Positions 45,056 through 53,328 of a DNA stretch of 58,156 bases are shown in pieces. The first letter of the stretch is position 1; each line of letters starts with the position of its first letter. This stretch comes from Deltaproteobacteria bacterium (GTDB lineage: Bacteria; Myxococcota_A; UBA796; SXON01). Made by a program: the position numbers and the translations under genes. The notes beneath the pieces are model-generated. The model was not told where the DNA came from, ran no database searches, and saw only the letters and a program-made list of their open reading frames with translations. Where the stretch lies: NCBI GenBank assembly GCA_014191855.1, contig BJHF01000037.1, forward strand, positions 1 through 58,156. Direction: 5' to 3'.

Positions 45056-45466
45056 ATGCTGCTCGTGTTCGTTGTCGCCCTGATCCAGCCGGGGCGCGCC
45101 GGGGAAACCGTACCGTCTCCGCCGCCCGCGCCCTCCGTTTCCGACGATGCGGCCGATCTTGATGGCGGCTTTGACCTCGATGCGGAGGAAGGCAGCTTGC
45201 CGGACGGTGCGGTCGCGGAGGTGCTGAAGAAGAACGAGTGGGCGGTGACCGACTGCGCTTCTCGGCTCGGAGGCCGTGCCCTGCATGGAAGGCTGGAGCT
45301 CACCTGGGAGATCGGGCTCACCGGCGCGGCAACGAACGTGGCGAAGAAGGAGAGCGAACTCAAGAACCCGCCGTTCGAGGAGTGCATCACCAAGGCGGTT
45401 TCCCGCATGAAGTTCCCCGCGCCGCGCGGCGGCGTGATGCACACTTCGCACACCTTCAGCTTCTGA
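45056..45466 (+). CDS. exported AgmX/PglI C-terminal-domain-like protein
   Basis: A 136-residue protein with a signal peptide, an acidic spacer, and a domain with the AgmX/PglI C-terminal pattern: VAEVLKKNEWAVTDCASRLGGRALHGRLELTWEI, then FEECITKAVSRMKFPAPRGG and a final beta strand. Two cysteines (DCAS and ECIT) fit the disulfide of this TonB-C-like domain, which is nearly confined to myxobacteria and relatives. Glide-related or surface functions are known only for fusions. Followed two bases later by the START-like gene. Confidence 0.72.
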   Translation: MLLVFVVALIQPGRAGETVPSPPPAPSVSDDAADLDGGFDLDAEEGSLPDGAVAEVLKKNEWAVTDCASRLGGRALHGRLELTWEIGLTGAATNVAKKESELKNPPFEECITKAVSRMKFPAPRGGVMHTSHTFSF

Positions 45467-45468
45467 GG

Positions 45469-46179
45469 ATGACCGCCGCGGCGCTCGCCGCGCTTTGGGC
45501 CACCGTGCTCCCAGGCGTGTCCTCCCACGCCCGAGTTCCGCCACCGGCGCCTGCGGCCGCGGTCTGGGAAGATGTTGCCCGCGGGAAGGTGGCGCGCAGC
45601 GGCGTGGAAGGAGGCGGGGTCGTGGCCTGGGGCGTTCTGCCCTTGTCGAGGGAGCTGGCCTGGCTCACGCTCACCGACGATCACCTTTCGGACGAGGTTG
45701 CCGCGCTCACTGAACTGCCGCTGCACGGGCGGTGGGCCTCTCCGAAGGTGCTGTATCAACGTATCGATCTCCCGTGGCCCTTCGCGGATCGGCACTGGGT
45801 GCTCGCCTTGGAGAACAACGCTGCCCTCGCGGCGGCCACAGGCGCCTGGGAGCGCTCCTGGCGCGTGGACAACCGGGAGATCGCCTCGGCCCGTGAGAAG
45901 ACCGACAGCGCGGCGTTCGACGCTGCGGAAACGCTCACGGTCAACCGCGGCGCGTGGCTGCTGGTGCCGATCGACAGCAGCACCACGATGGGCGTGTACC
46001 AGGCGTGGACCCAGCTTGAAGGCAACATCCCGGCCGGAGCCGCGGAAACCTGGGCGCGCGCCTCGATCGACGACCTGTACGCGGGGCTTGCGGAGCACGC
46101 CATTACGGTGAGGGCGCGCTACGGGCCGGGCTGCTCCCCGCAACCGGGCGCGGATGGGACGACGATCGCCTGCTTTTGA
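45469..46179 (+). CDS. exported START-like lipid-binding protein
   Basis: A 236-residue protein with a signal peptide and a START/SRPBCC-like core: VWEDVARGKVARSGVEGG, then ELPLHGRWASPKVLYQRIDLPWPFADRHWVL, the LPWP-x-x-x-R-x-x-V signature of START domains, and TTMGVYQAWTQLEGNIPAGAAETWARASI with the final amphipathic helix. It probably binds a hydrophobic ligand in the periplasm. It is directly downstream of the AgmX-like gene, in operon order. Confidence 0.7.
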   Translation: MTAAALAALWATVLPGVSSHARVPPPAPAAAVWEDVARGKVARSGVEGGGVVAWGVLPLSRELAWLTLTDDHLSDEVAALTELPLHGRWASPKVLYQRIDLPWPFADRHWVLALENNAALAAATGAWERSWRVDNREIASAREKTDSAAFDAAETLTVNRGAWLLVPIDSSTTMGVYQAWTQLEGNIPAGAAETWARASIDDLYAGLAEHAITVRARYGPGCSPQPGADGTTIACF

Positions 46180-46198
46180 GGGTTCGGCCCCGCGGGCG

Positions 46199-46768
46199 CT
46201 ACTTCGCCTTGCGCTCGGTCCGCGCCTTGAGCTTCTCGACGATGTTCACCATGCTGTCGTTGGCCAGCCACTTCCGGATCCAGCCTGGCGACCACACGTC
46301 GCTCACGAACTCGGAGTGGAAGATGATCGCTGAGCCGGTAGACTCGGGCCGCACGATCAAAAAACCCTTCTCCCCGCTCACGTCGCTTTCACGGCTCGGA
46401 TCCTGCACCCACACGCAATAGGACTCGGCGGGGTAGCACATCCAGTGGTCGTGGATAACGACGTGGATACCAAAAACGCTGAGCTCAAACCGCACGAACC
46501 AGTCGTCTGGGGAGTTGCGAGCGTACTCATCGAGCGTCTTGAGCGTGGGGTTCTCTGGGAGCTTCGCGTCGAAGTCGAGCGCCTCCTGCCACAGCAACGA
46601 GGCCGGCGCGGCTACGCGCACGATCCCGGTTGAGTCGGTGACCGGCGTGCTGGTGTCGGCGCGCAGGACCAGCTCGCCGCGGTCGAACACCGTCTGTTCG
46701 GCCGGGGTGAGCGTGGGCCACTCCGGCTTGGCGGCGAAGGCGAAGGAAACGAAAAGGGTCAGCGTCAC
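46199..46768 (-). CDS. exported START-like protein
   Basis: A 189-residue protein, GTG start, signal ending FAFAAK, and a START-like strand order: RVAAPASLLWQEALDFDAKLPENP, DWFVRFELSVFGIHVVIHDHW, YCVWVQDPSRESDVSGEKGFLIVRP and a final helix with KWLANDSM. Convergent with the START-like gene at 45469. A lipid or polyketide ligand is possible; no enzyme is evident. Confidence 0.62.
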   Translation of the reverse strand: MTLTLFVSFAFAAKPEWPTLTPAEQTVFDRGELVLRADTSTPVTDSTGIVRVAAPASLLWQEALDFDAKLPENPTLKTLDEYARNSPDDWFVRFELSVFGIHVVIHDHWMCYPAESYCVWVQDPSRESDVSGEKGFLIVRPESTGSAIIFHSEFVSDVWSPGWIRKWLANDSMVNIVEKLKARTERKAK

Positions 46769-46777
46769 GGGGCGCGG

Positions 46778-47170
46778 CTAACCCGGCGGGGGGCCGGAAG
46801 CGTCCCCGGGCCGGGGCCAGCTCGCGGCGTCCACGGGGAACGCGTAGGCCCAGGCGAGGAACCCGAACGCGGCGCAACCGTACTGGTAGAGGTGCTCGCC
46901 GCTCTGCATGTAGGCCAGGAAACCCAGGATCGAGGCGGTCTCGGCGGTAGCCCAGCGGACGATTGATCGTGCAGGCGGGGCGCTTGGGCCGATGCCCGGC
47001 ATGAAGTTCATGGCGACCGACAGCGCCGCGGCGCCGATCGCGGGTATCACCAGGTACTTAGCCCAGGCTTCGTGCCCCGTGTCCGGGATTTGCGTCGCGA
47101 TGAAGAGGAACATGGCCTGCGCTGTGCCCATGGATCCCCAAAGGATGTAGGGCGTGGGGTTGGGCTGCAT
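46778..47170 (-). CDS. small membrane protein of unknown function
   Basis: A 130-residue protein with four hydrophobic helices (TPYILWGSMGTAQAMFLFIATQI, YLVIPAIGAAALSVAMNF, ASILGFLAYMQS and GCAAFGFLAWAYAF), both ends polar. No family is recognised. It precedes the START-like gene by ten bases and follows the DUF4384 gene by 13, on the same strand, so it may share their transcript. Confidence 0.65.
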   Translation of the reverse strand: MQPNPTPYILWGSMGTAQAMFLFIATQIPDTGHEAWAKYLVIPAIGAAALSVAMNFMPGIGPSAPPARSIVRWATAETASILGFLAYMQSGEHLYQYGCAAFGFLAWAYAFPVDAASWPRPGDASGPPPG

Positions 47171-47182
47171 GTGGGCTCCTGC

Positions 47183-48421
47183 CTATCGGCACAGGGGGGC
47201 GGCGTTGAGCGTCTGCTCGAGCAATTCCTGGGAGGGAACCTCGGATGGCGGCGCACCGCAGGCGTCCCCTTCCACGACATGCCAGGTTTGGCTCACGACG
47301 GTTGCGCCGGCTGGGTAGAAGGCGTCTCCGAACGTGCGCGGCACCCTGCAGAAGCCAGTATGGCCGGCCAGCAGGCCGAGGCTGGCGCCTTCCGGAACGG
47401 CGACGGCGACGAGCGTTTCGTCCTCGCCGCGCGCCCCAGGCGCCGCCCAGGACTGCCCGAGGTCGATGCTACCCTCCACCGTATCCGCGCCTTCGATGGG
47501 CCAGATGTGGTACGCCGCCCCTGAGGCATCGATGCTGTACACGTGCACGCGAGAGCGCTTGTCGACCGTGAGCACCGGCTCCACCGGCTGGCCAACACAC
47601 AACCCCCCGCCGCGCGTGGGCACCTTCATGTCCAGGTTCACGTCGCCCCGGCGCTGACCGCGCTTGTCGAGCCCGAGCTTCGCGCTGCCCACGCAGGCCG
47701 CGCCGGTGGCGGGCACGTTGTACGCGCTCGCCAGGAACGTGACCGGCTCGGCGGAGAGCTGCTTTCCGTCGGCGAGGGTGATGGTCCCCGCGAGCGTGAC
47801 CTCACCGCGGTTCACCGCCGCGTTCAGATCCAGCTCGGGGGAGTCGGCCGGCGCATCGTCCGCGAGCGTGACCACGCCCGCATTTCCGAGGCGGCTGCGC
47901 ACCCACATCCGCACCGGCTCCAGCTCGGGGAGCGCGCAGCCATCCGCGCGGTGTGGGTCGGTGAGGCGAACGGCGGAGATCTTCGCGTCCACCAACTTTT
48001 TCGCCAGCCCATCCCCCAGGGCTGCGATTCGCGCTTCGGCGTCGCTGCGTTGCCGATCGGGGTTGAGCAGGCGCAGCTCCACCACGGCTGTGGCGCAGGC
48101 GCGTCGCGTTTTATCGTCGTACACCCCTGGGGTTTGCCACTCCGTGACGTAGCCGGCGTACCGGTCGCAGTCGGCCGGCATCGCAACGCACAGCTCGTCG
48201 TGCAGCGCTTTGCGGGCGCCGGCGCGGGCGGCGGCCATCGCCTCTTCCCGGCCACGAACCGTGGGGGCCCGCGCATACGCGAAGCCGAGCGCGAGCTTGT
48301 ATTGGTTTGAGCCGGGCGGAACTGCCTCGCAGGTTGCCGGCACAACAGGCGCGGGCGTGACTGCGCCTGCCGGACCGGCGAAGAGCAGAATCGAAAGGAT
48401 GTATGCGGAATGGCGGCGCAT
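47183..48421 (-). CDS. exported DUF4384-like protein
   Basis: A 412-residue protein with a signal peptide, a helical first half (GREEAMAAARAGARKALHDELCVAM, as in LPP20-type domains) and a DUF4384-like beta domain (about 285-380) with SRVHVYSIDASGAAYHIWPIEG and DETLVAVAVPEGASLG. DUF4384 domains occur next to caspase-like or kinase systems and in surface lipoproteins. Ends cleanly, with the LPP20-like gene 3 bases upstream on the same strand. The pair may be a periplasmic complex. Confidence 0.68.
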   Translation of the reverse strand: MRRHSAYILSILLFAGPAGAVTPAPVVPATCEAVPPGSNQYKLALGFAYARAPTVRGREEAMAAARAGARKALHDELCVAMPADCDRYAGYVTEWQTPGVYDDKTRRACATAVVELRLLNPDRQRSDAEARIAALGDGLAKKLVDAKISAVRLTDPHRADGCALPELEPVRMWVRSRLGNAGVVTLADDAPADSPELDLNAAVNRGEVTLAGTITLADGKQLSAEPVTFLASAYNVPATGAACVGSAKLGLDKRGQRRGDVNLDMKVPTRGGGLCVGQPVEPVLTVDKRSRVHVYSIDASGAAYHIWPIEGADTVEGSIDLGQSWAAPGARGEDETLVAVAVPEGASLGLLAGHTGFCRVPRTFGDAFYPAGATVVSQTWHVVEGDACGAPPSEVPSQELLEQTLNAAPLCR

Positions 48422-48424
48422 GAT

Positions 48425-49645
48425 TCAGCGCGGCTTCGGCGCGGGGGGAGGGGATCCGGCGGGCGGCGGCCCTCCGGTGGGTGCGGCACCTGCGGCTGGT
48501 CCCGGTGGCGGGCCCGCCGGCGTCGTCGCCCCCGGAGCGGCGGCGGGGGCCGGCGCGGCTCCCGGCGCGACCCCGGCCACCACCGCGGCCGCCGCGTCGA
48601 TCGACCCGTTCGGCACGTACGCCAGGGAGCGGGCCCGGTACTGGTACCCGGCCGGCATCGGGAGCTTCTCCACGCACGTTTTGCGATTCTGCACCAACGA
48701 CGCCAATCCGCTGGCGGCACCCTGCACCCAGCTCTCCGACGCGAGCTGGCTCGGCAGCGCCCCGAGCGCGCCGCCGTAGCTCTGCACCGTCACCTCCCCG
48801 CTCTGGATCTGTTCGCCAACAAACTGCACAACCTGCTTGCGTGCGTTGAGCATCGCGTCGTCACGCGCCTTCGCCTCGTCGTCGCCCACGGGCGAAACGC
48901 CGATGAAGTAGTAGCCGACGCTGCTCTGCGGCACGCTCTCGCTCGCGCAGTCCCAGTCCGGCCCGCTGGCCGGATTCGGGTAGAGCTTGAAGCCAAAGTA
49001 CACGGGTTGCATGAACACGATCCCGCGTGACCACGACTGCCCGTGCTTCACCTCCAGCTTGGGGAACACCTTCACGTCCAGCCCGGGAGGCTCGAACGCG
49101 AGGTCGGCGCCCGCCTCGGTTCCGTTGCCGTAGTACACGGCGCCGGTGCCGGAAACGAACTCGCCGATGTACTCGGCGGGGCACTGGTCGGGCGCGCGGG
49201 TGCAGCAGGCCGCGTACTTGTCGGGATCGGCGATATAGCTGACCATCTTTTGATCGATGACGTATTTCACGCGCACCGTGTTGTTCACGCTGGCGCCCGC
49301 TCCGAGCTTGAGGCCGGCCTGGGGGATCTTCAGGCTGAGGCTGGCTCCCGTGCTCGCGTTGTACAGCTCATCGTACGTCACGCCGCCGCCGCCCACGTTC
49401 TTGTATACGATGTGGCGGCTGCACTGCGTCTGCATCCCGCGCGACTCATCGATGTCGCTTTGCAGCGTTCCATCGGGAATAAACCGGCCGACGTACAGCG
49501 AAGGGTCGGTGTCGAACGCGTTGCGGAGGTACAGCGACTTTGGCGCGGTGACCGTGGGACCGGTGCTCTGGGCCTGCGAAGGCTTCGGGGCGGCCGCGGC
49601 GTTCGTGCCGGCCAACAGGAGGATGAGGGGGAGACGGCGGCGCAT
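48425..49645 (-). CDS. exported LPP20-like protein with Pro-rich tail
   Basis: A 406-residue secreted protein: signal LILLLAGTNAAAA, a beta-rich middle with four to six Cys, a segment AKARDDAMLNARKQVVQFVGEQIQ that resembles LPP20-type outer-membrane lipoprotein helices, and a Pro/Ala/Gly tail of about 60 residues. ATG 49645 is used because it begins the signal. First gene of the pair with the DUF4384-like gene. No catalytic residues are seen. Confidence 0.62.
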   Translation of the reverse strand: MRRRLPLILLLAGTNAAAAPKPSQAQSTGPTVTAPKSLYLRNAFDTDPSLYVGRFIPDGTLQSDIDESRGMQTQCSRHIVYKNVGGGGVTYDELYNASTGASLSLKIPQAGLKLGAGASVNNTVRVKYVIDQKMVSYIADPDKYAACCTRAPDQCPAEYIGEFVSGTGAVYYGNGTEAGADLAFEPPGLDVKVFPKLEVKHGQSWSRGIVFMQPVYFGFKLYPNPASGPDWDCASESVPQSSVGYYFIGVSPVGDDEAKARDDAMLNARKQVVQFVGEQIQSGEVTVQSYGGALGALPSQLASESWVQGAASGLASLVQNRKTCVEKLPMPAGYQYRARSLAYVPNGSIDAAAAVVAGVAPGAAPAPAAAPGATTPAGPPPGPAAGAAPTGGPPPAGSPPPAPKPR

Positions 49646-49678
49646 CCGCTCTGGTAGCACGCCGGGCAGGGGGTGTGC

Positions 49679-50233
49679 TCAGCCGAAATTCGGCACCAGC
49701 TCGCGGCATCGAACGTCGTGAGCCTCGCATGGGAGTGAAGTGAATCGCTGCTCGGCGAAGGCCACTCCGATCGTGCGGACCGACGGCCCGAAGCCAGCCA
49801 ACAACCGATCGAACATGCCGCGCCCCCGCCCAAGGCGCTCCCCGGCCTCGGTGAACGCGAGCCCGGGAACCAGCACCACGTCGATCAGCTCAGGCGGTAC
49901 CGTTGTGGCTTCCGGAGCGGGCTCGCGCAGGCGCATCGGGCCGGCGCGGAGGGCATCGAGGTTGGCGACGCGGTGGAGCGTAAGCGCGCCGCCGGCCGCA
50001 ACCCGCGGGAGCACGAGGCGGCCCAGCGGCGCGAGGCGGGCCAGGAGCGGCCATAGATCCACCTCTTCGGGCAACGGCGCGAAGGCAAGCACCGTGCCGG
50101 TCGCGACCACGGGGCTCAACCAGGCCCGGATCAGCGTCGATTGACGGTCGCGCTCGGCCCCCGGCATGTTGCGCAGCCGCTCGCGCACGAGCGCGCGCAC
50201 GGATTGTTTCTCGGTGGCGACGGGGACGTGCAT
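49679..50233 (-). CDS. fau: 5-formyltetrahydrofolate cyclo-ligase
   Basis: A 184-residue enzyme that uses ATP to convert 5-formyl-THF to 5,10-methenyl-THF. The family end motif is VPGLAFTEAGERLGRGRGMFDRLL, with an N-terminal R-x-x-L-R-E-R-L helix and FAPLPEEVDLWPL in the middle. The ATG at 50233 follows a typical folate-enzyme position. Divergent from the LysR gene. Nothing else folate-related is nearby. Confidence 0.9.
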   Translation of the reverse strand: MHVPVATEKQSVRALVRERLRNMPGAERDRQSTLIRAWLSPVVATGTVLAFAPLPEEVDLWPLLARLAPLGRLVLPRVAAGGALTLHRVANLDALRAGPMRLREPAPEATTVPPELIDVVLVPGLAFTEAGERLGRGRGMFDRLLAGFGPSVRTIGVAFAEQRFTSLPCEAHDVRCRELVPNFG

Positions 50234-50340
50234 GTTGGGCCTCACTGCGTCTAACACTGCAGCGGCTTGTCGCGCCGGAGGCAACAATCCGCTTGGTGCG
50301 TCGGGACGTACGCGCCGATAGGGCAAGAATGGGGGCAATC

Positions 50341-51273
50341 ATGCGCCAGTTGAGCGATGTCGACGTCTTTGTGCGCGTCGTGGAGTCCGGGAGCTACGCG
50401 GCCGCCGCGAAGGGACTCGGGATCTCGCGGTCGCACGCGAGCCGGATGGTCACCGCCTTGGAGGCGCGGCTGGGCGTTCGGCTTCTTCACCGGACGACGC
50501 GCCGGATCTCGACCACCCAAACGGGGCAGACGTTCTACGACACGTGTTCGCCGCTTCTGGAAGCGCTCGCGAGCGCCGAAGCGAGCGCGGCGGCGGAGCG
50601 CGACGATGTCGTGGGCACGTTGCGAATCTCGGCGCCCGCGCACTTCGGTCTGCACTACCTCGCCGCCCCCCTTGCGCGATTCCAGGCCACCTACCCGGGC
50701 TTGCAGGCGATCCTGGACTACTCGGATCGTAAGGTGGACCTCGTTGCCGAGAGCTACGACCTGGCCATTCGCGGCGGCGCAGTCGAAAACACGTCGCTCG
50801 TCGCCAAGCGCCTCTGGCCGTTCCGAGTCGGCGTGTACGGGTCCCCAGCGTACCTGAAGGCTGCGGGCCGACCGCGCAACCCGTCTGAGCTCGCGACCCA
50901 CCGGTGCCTGCTCTACACGGGCAGCGCGCAGCCTCGCCACTGGCGGCTCCGCCGGGGGGATGAAGAAGCCGTCGCCATCGTGAATGGCCCCATGTCCTCC
51001 TCCTCATCGGAGGCACTCGTGGTCGCTGCGCAGGAGGGCCTCGGGCTGATCTACGTGCCCGACTTCTGCACCGCTCGCCCCGTCGAAGCCGGGTTGCTGG
51101 AATTGGTGATGTCGGGGTGGTCGGGCCCTTCGGGGCACTTCTGGGCGGTTCGCCCCCACCGTACGCACCTGCCCGCGCGGGTGCGCCTGTTCATCGATTT
51201 TCTCGCCGCGCTCTGGCCCGAGCCGCCGTGGCTACACGCGGCCAGCGAGTCGCAGCCTTCCTCGCTGAGTTAG
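50341..51273 (+). CDS. LysR-family transcription regulator
   Basis: A 310-residue regulator with the LysR winged helix at residues 3-60 (VFVRVVESGSYAAAAKGLGISRSHASRMVTALEARLGVRLLHRTTRR) written here only in outline: helix-turn-helix core AAAAKGLGISRSHASRM. The effector domain has a LysR-substrate fold (GTLRISAPAHFGLHYLAAPL). GGGGG five bases upstream supports ATG 50341. Divergent from fau; its last four bases overlap the end of the PAS-LuxR gene. Target unknown. Confidence 0.88.
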   Translation: MRQLSDVDVFVRVVESGSYAAAAKGLGISRSHASRMVTALEARLGVRLLHRTTRRISTTQTGQTFYDTCSPLLEALASAEASAAAERDDVVGTLRISAPAHFGLHYLAAPLARFQATYPGLQAILDYSDRKVDLVAESYDLAIRGGAVENTSLVAKRLWPFRVGVYGSPAYLKAAGRPRNPSELATHRCLLYTGSAQPRHWRLRRGDEEAVAIVNGPMSSSSSEALVVAAQEGLGLIYVPDFCTARPVEAGLLELVMSGWSGPSGHFWAVRPHRTHLPARVRLFIDFLAALWPEPPWLHAASESQPSSLS

Positions 51274-51770
51274 CTCGCCGCAACGCTGGGCTGGCGGCCC
51301 AGGCGGCTCGCCGCTTCGGGCAGCGTACGCGCGCCCAGCTTCTCTTTGGCGTGGTCCAGGTGAGTGCGAACGGTGGACTCCTTGATGCCCAGCCGCTTGG
51401 CGATCCGCCGCGCCGTGAGCCCCTCCGCCACAAGCGCGAGCACCTCGAACTCGCGCGGGGATAGCGGCAGGCTCACCTCGGGGAGCGGATCGGCCTGAAG
51501 GAGAATGGTGGCGCCGCGCCCCATTGAAACGCATTGAACGCGCACAGCCGCTCCGCGGCTGGTGCCGTGGGACTCGCGGCACCCCTCCGCCTGGGTGGCC
51601 AGCGTAGCCGCGCACCGCTCGGTGCAGATTGCGCGCCCGCTTGCGTCGCGCAGCGCGATCAGGTCGGTGCATCGGCGGCCTGAGGTGGCCCCCATGCGCC
51701 GCTTCGCCGCGGTGTTCGCGTTGGTCACGTGCCCTGTCTCGTCCGTGTGAAGAATGGCGACTGGTTCCAT
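51270..51770 (-). CDS. Cys-rich PAS plus LuxR-type DNA-binding regulator
   Basis: A 166-residue protein: PAS-like sensor (1-95) with cysteines at 34, 49, 53 and 64 in the family arrangement GRRC ... GRAIC-x3-C, then a LuxR/GerE helix-turn-helix (LSPREFEVLALVAEGLTARRIAKRLGIKESTVRTHL, outline only). The cysteines could be a redox or Fe-S/metal sensor. It is short with no receiver. Divergent from the Ser/Thr kinase across 100 bases, which may be a target. Confidence 0.78.
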   Translation of the reverse strand: MEPVAILHTDETGHVTNANTAAKRRMGATSGRRCTDLIALRDASGRAICTERCAATLATQAEGCRESHGTSRGAAVRVQCVSMGRGATILLQADPLPEVSLPLSPREFEVLALVAEGLTARRIAKRLGIKESTVRTHLDHAKEKLGARTLPEAASRLGRQPSVAAS

Positions 51771-51870
51771 GATGCCTCCCCAAAAGTGTAGCGCATCGCA
51801 CGCGTCCGTTGTGTCGCCGTCGTGTCGGCGCCGACGCCGCCTCTGTCATCATTCCTAGATACGCTCGCGT

Positions 51871-53328
51871 GTGCGGCAGCTCACCTTTCAACGCGTGCTC
51901 GGCTCTGGCGCCTTTGGCACGGTGTACCTCGCGGAGCTTACGGGAGCGCGAGGGTTCCGCCGCACGGTCGCGGTGAAGGTGCTCTTGCCCGGGCAGCCCG
52001 ACTCGGCGAGCTTCGTTTCCCGGGTTCGGGACGAAGCGCGCCTTCTCGGCCTGCTTCACGACGAACACATCCTGAAGGTGCTGGAGCTGGTGCGGGTCGG
52101 CGAGCGCGATGCCGTGGTGATGGAGTTCGTCGAAGGCGTGGACCTCTCCGGCCTGATTTCCAGCGGGCAGCGCCCGCCGCCGCGCGCACTTGCAGAGCTC
52201 GGCGCCGCGGTGGCTGGCGCGCTCCATGCCGCGCACACGGCGCGCCACCCCAATAGCGGCGAGCCGCTCAACGTCGTGCATCGGGACGTGAAGCCCGCCA
52301 ACGTGATGATCACCGACCGCGGCGGCGTGAAGCTGCTCGACTTCGGCGTAGCGCAGGCCCGGTTCGCGGCACGCGAGAGTCGAACCGGCCAATTCGTGTT
52401 GGGCACGCTCAACTACATGGCGCCCGAATACATCATCACGGGCGACGTCAGCCCGGCGGCCGACGTGTACGGGCTCGGCCTCACGCTGTGGGAGGCGGCG
52501 GTCGGCGAGGTGTTTGGCCAGCCGAAGCTGAAGGAAGAAGCTCATGTTCGGCGCGTGGAGGAGCATCTGGCGCGGCTCACGGCTACCCACGCCGAGCTCA
52601 CCCCCGTGCTCCGGCCCATGTTTGCGTGGGACCCGACGGCGCGGCCGAACGCAGCCACGGTGGAGGGTCAGTTGGTTGCCGCCGCGGATCGGCTGAGCGG
52701 CACGGGCTTGCGGAGCTGGGCGGCTTCGCACGTTCCGCCTGCTATTGAGCGCGCGCGCAAGGACGCCAAGGACACGGTCGGGCTCGCTGGGCAAACGGTC
52801 ACGGTCGCGAGCGAGCCGAGCGAGGCTAGCGGGCCCGCTGCGGCGCCCGCGGAGCCGGAGTCCCCGGAGGAGTACACGCTGCTTCGGGTGGACCGGCCTG
52901 CATTTCTCGACGAGCAGCCACGGTTGCCGCCTTCGGTCACGCCCGCCGCCCATCGCCCGCCGCCTGCGCCCACCCCGTACCGCGCACCGCCGGCACCGCC
53001 CCCTCGGCTCTCGCCGCCCGCGGCCGCGCCGCCTCCCCCGGTGGCCCGCGCCAGCGTGCCCGTCGCACCCCCGGCGCCCAACCTGCGCTCTCGGGTTCCG
53101 GCGTCGCCCGCCGTGCTCGCGCCCGCTCCGGCGGCGCCAACGCCGGTCGCGCCACTGCCGCCGGTGTCTACCACTCCGCCCCCCAGCGGGCGCCGGGCCA
53201 AAAAGCCGGCGAAGGGTGTGCCCGTGTGGATGGTGGTGGTTCAGGCGCTGCTGGTCGGAGGCTTCGTGGGCCTCGCGTTGGTGGTTACGGTTGGCTTGTA
53301 CTTGATGCTCAACCGAGGTGGACCTTGA
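51871..53328 (+). CDS. Ser/Thr protein kinase with C-terminal membrane anchor
   Basis: A 485-residue Pkn-type kinase: glycine loop LGSGAFGTVYLA, catalytic Lys K36, HRDVKPAN with D139, DFG with D157, and the activation-loop end TLNYMAPE. A Pro/Ala-rich linker (about 300-445) leads to a single transmembrane helix near the C-terminus. The GTG start lacks a strong ribosome site. Translationally coupled to the M23 peptidase (TTGA), suggesting the kinase and the peptidoglycan hydrolase act in the same process. All usual active-site residues are present. Confidence 0.88.
   Translation: MRQLTFQRVLGSGAFGTVYLAELTGARGFRRTVAVKVLLPGQPDSASFVSRVRDEARLLGLLHDEHILKVLELVRVGERDAVVMEFVEGVDLSGLISSGQRPPPRALAELGAAVAGALHAAHTARHPNSGEPLNVVHRDVKPANVMITDRGGVKLLDFGVAQARFAARESRTGQFVLGTLNYMAPEYIITGDVSPAADVYGLGLTLWEAAVGEVFGQPKLKEEAHVRRVEEHLARLTATHAELTPVLRPMFAWDPTARPNAATVEGQLVAAADRLSGTGLRSWAASHVPPAIERARKDAKDTVGLAGQTVTVASEPSEASGPAAAPAEPESPEEYTLLRVDRPAFLDEQPRLPPSVTPAAHRPPPAPTPYRAPPAPPPRLSPPAAAPPPPVARASVPVAPPAPNLRSRVPASPAVLAPAPAAPTPVAPLPPVSTTPPPSGRRAKKPAKGVPVWMVVVQALLVGGFVGLALVVTVGLYLMLNRGGP

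Noticed and set aside
49640..50340. 6S RNA, often next to 5-formyl-THF cyclo-ligase genes
   Set aside because: Only about 100 bases separate fau from the LysR gene and they do not form the extended rod typical of 6S RNA.
52900..53200. Pro/Ala-rich repetitive-looking stretch
   Set aside because: It is the low-complexity linker of the kinase, not a DNA repeat element.
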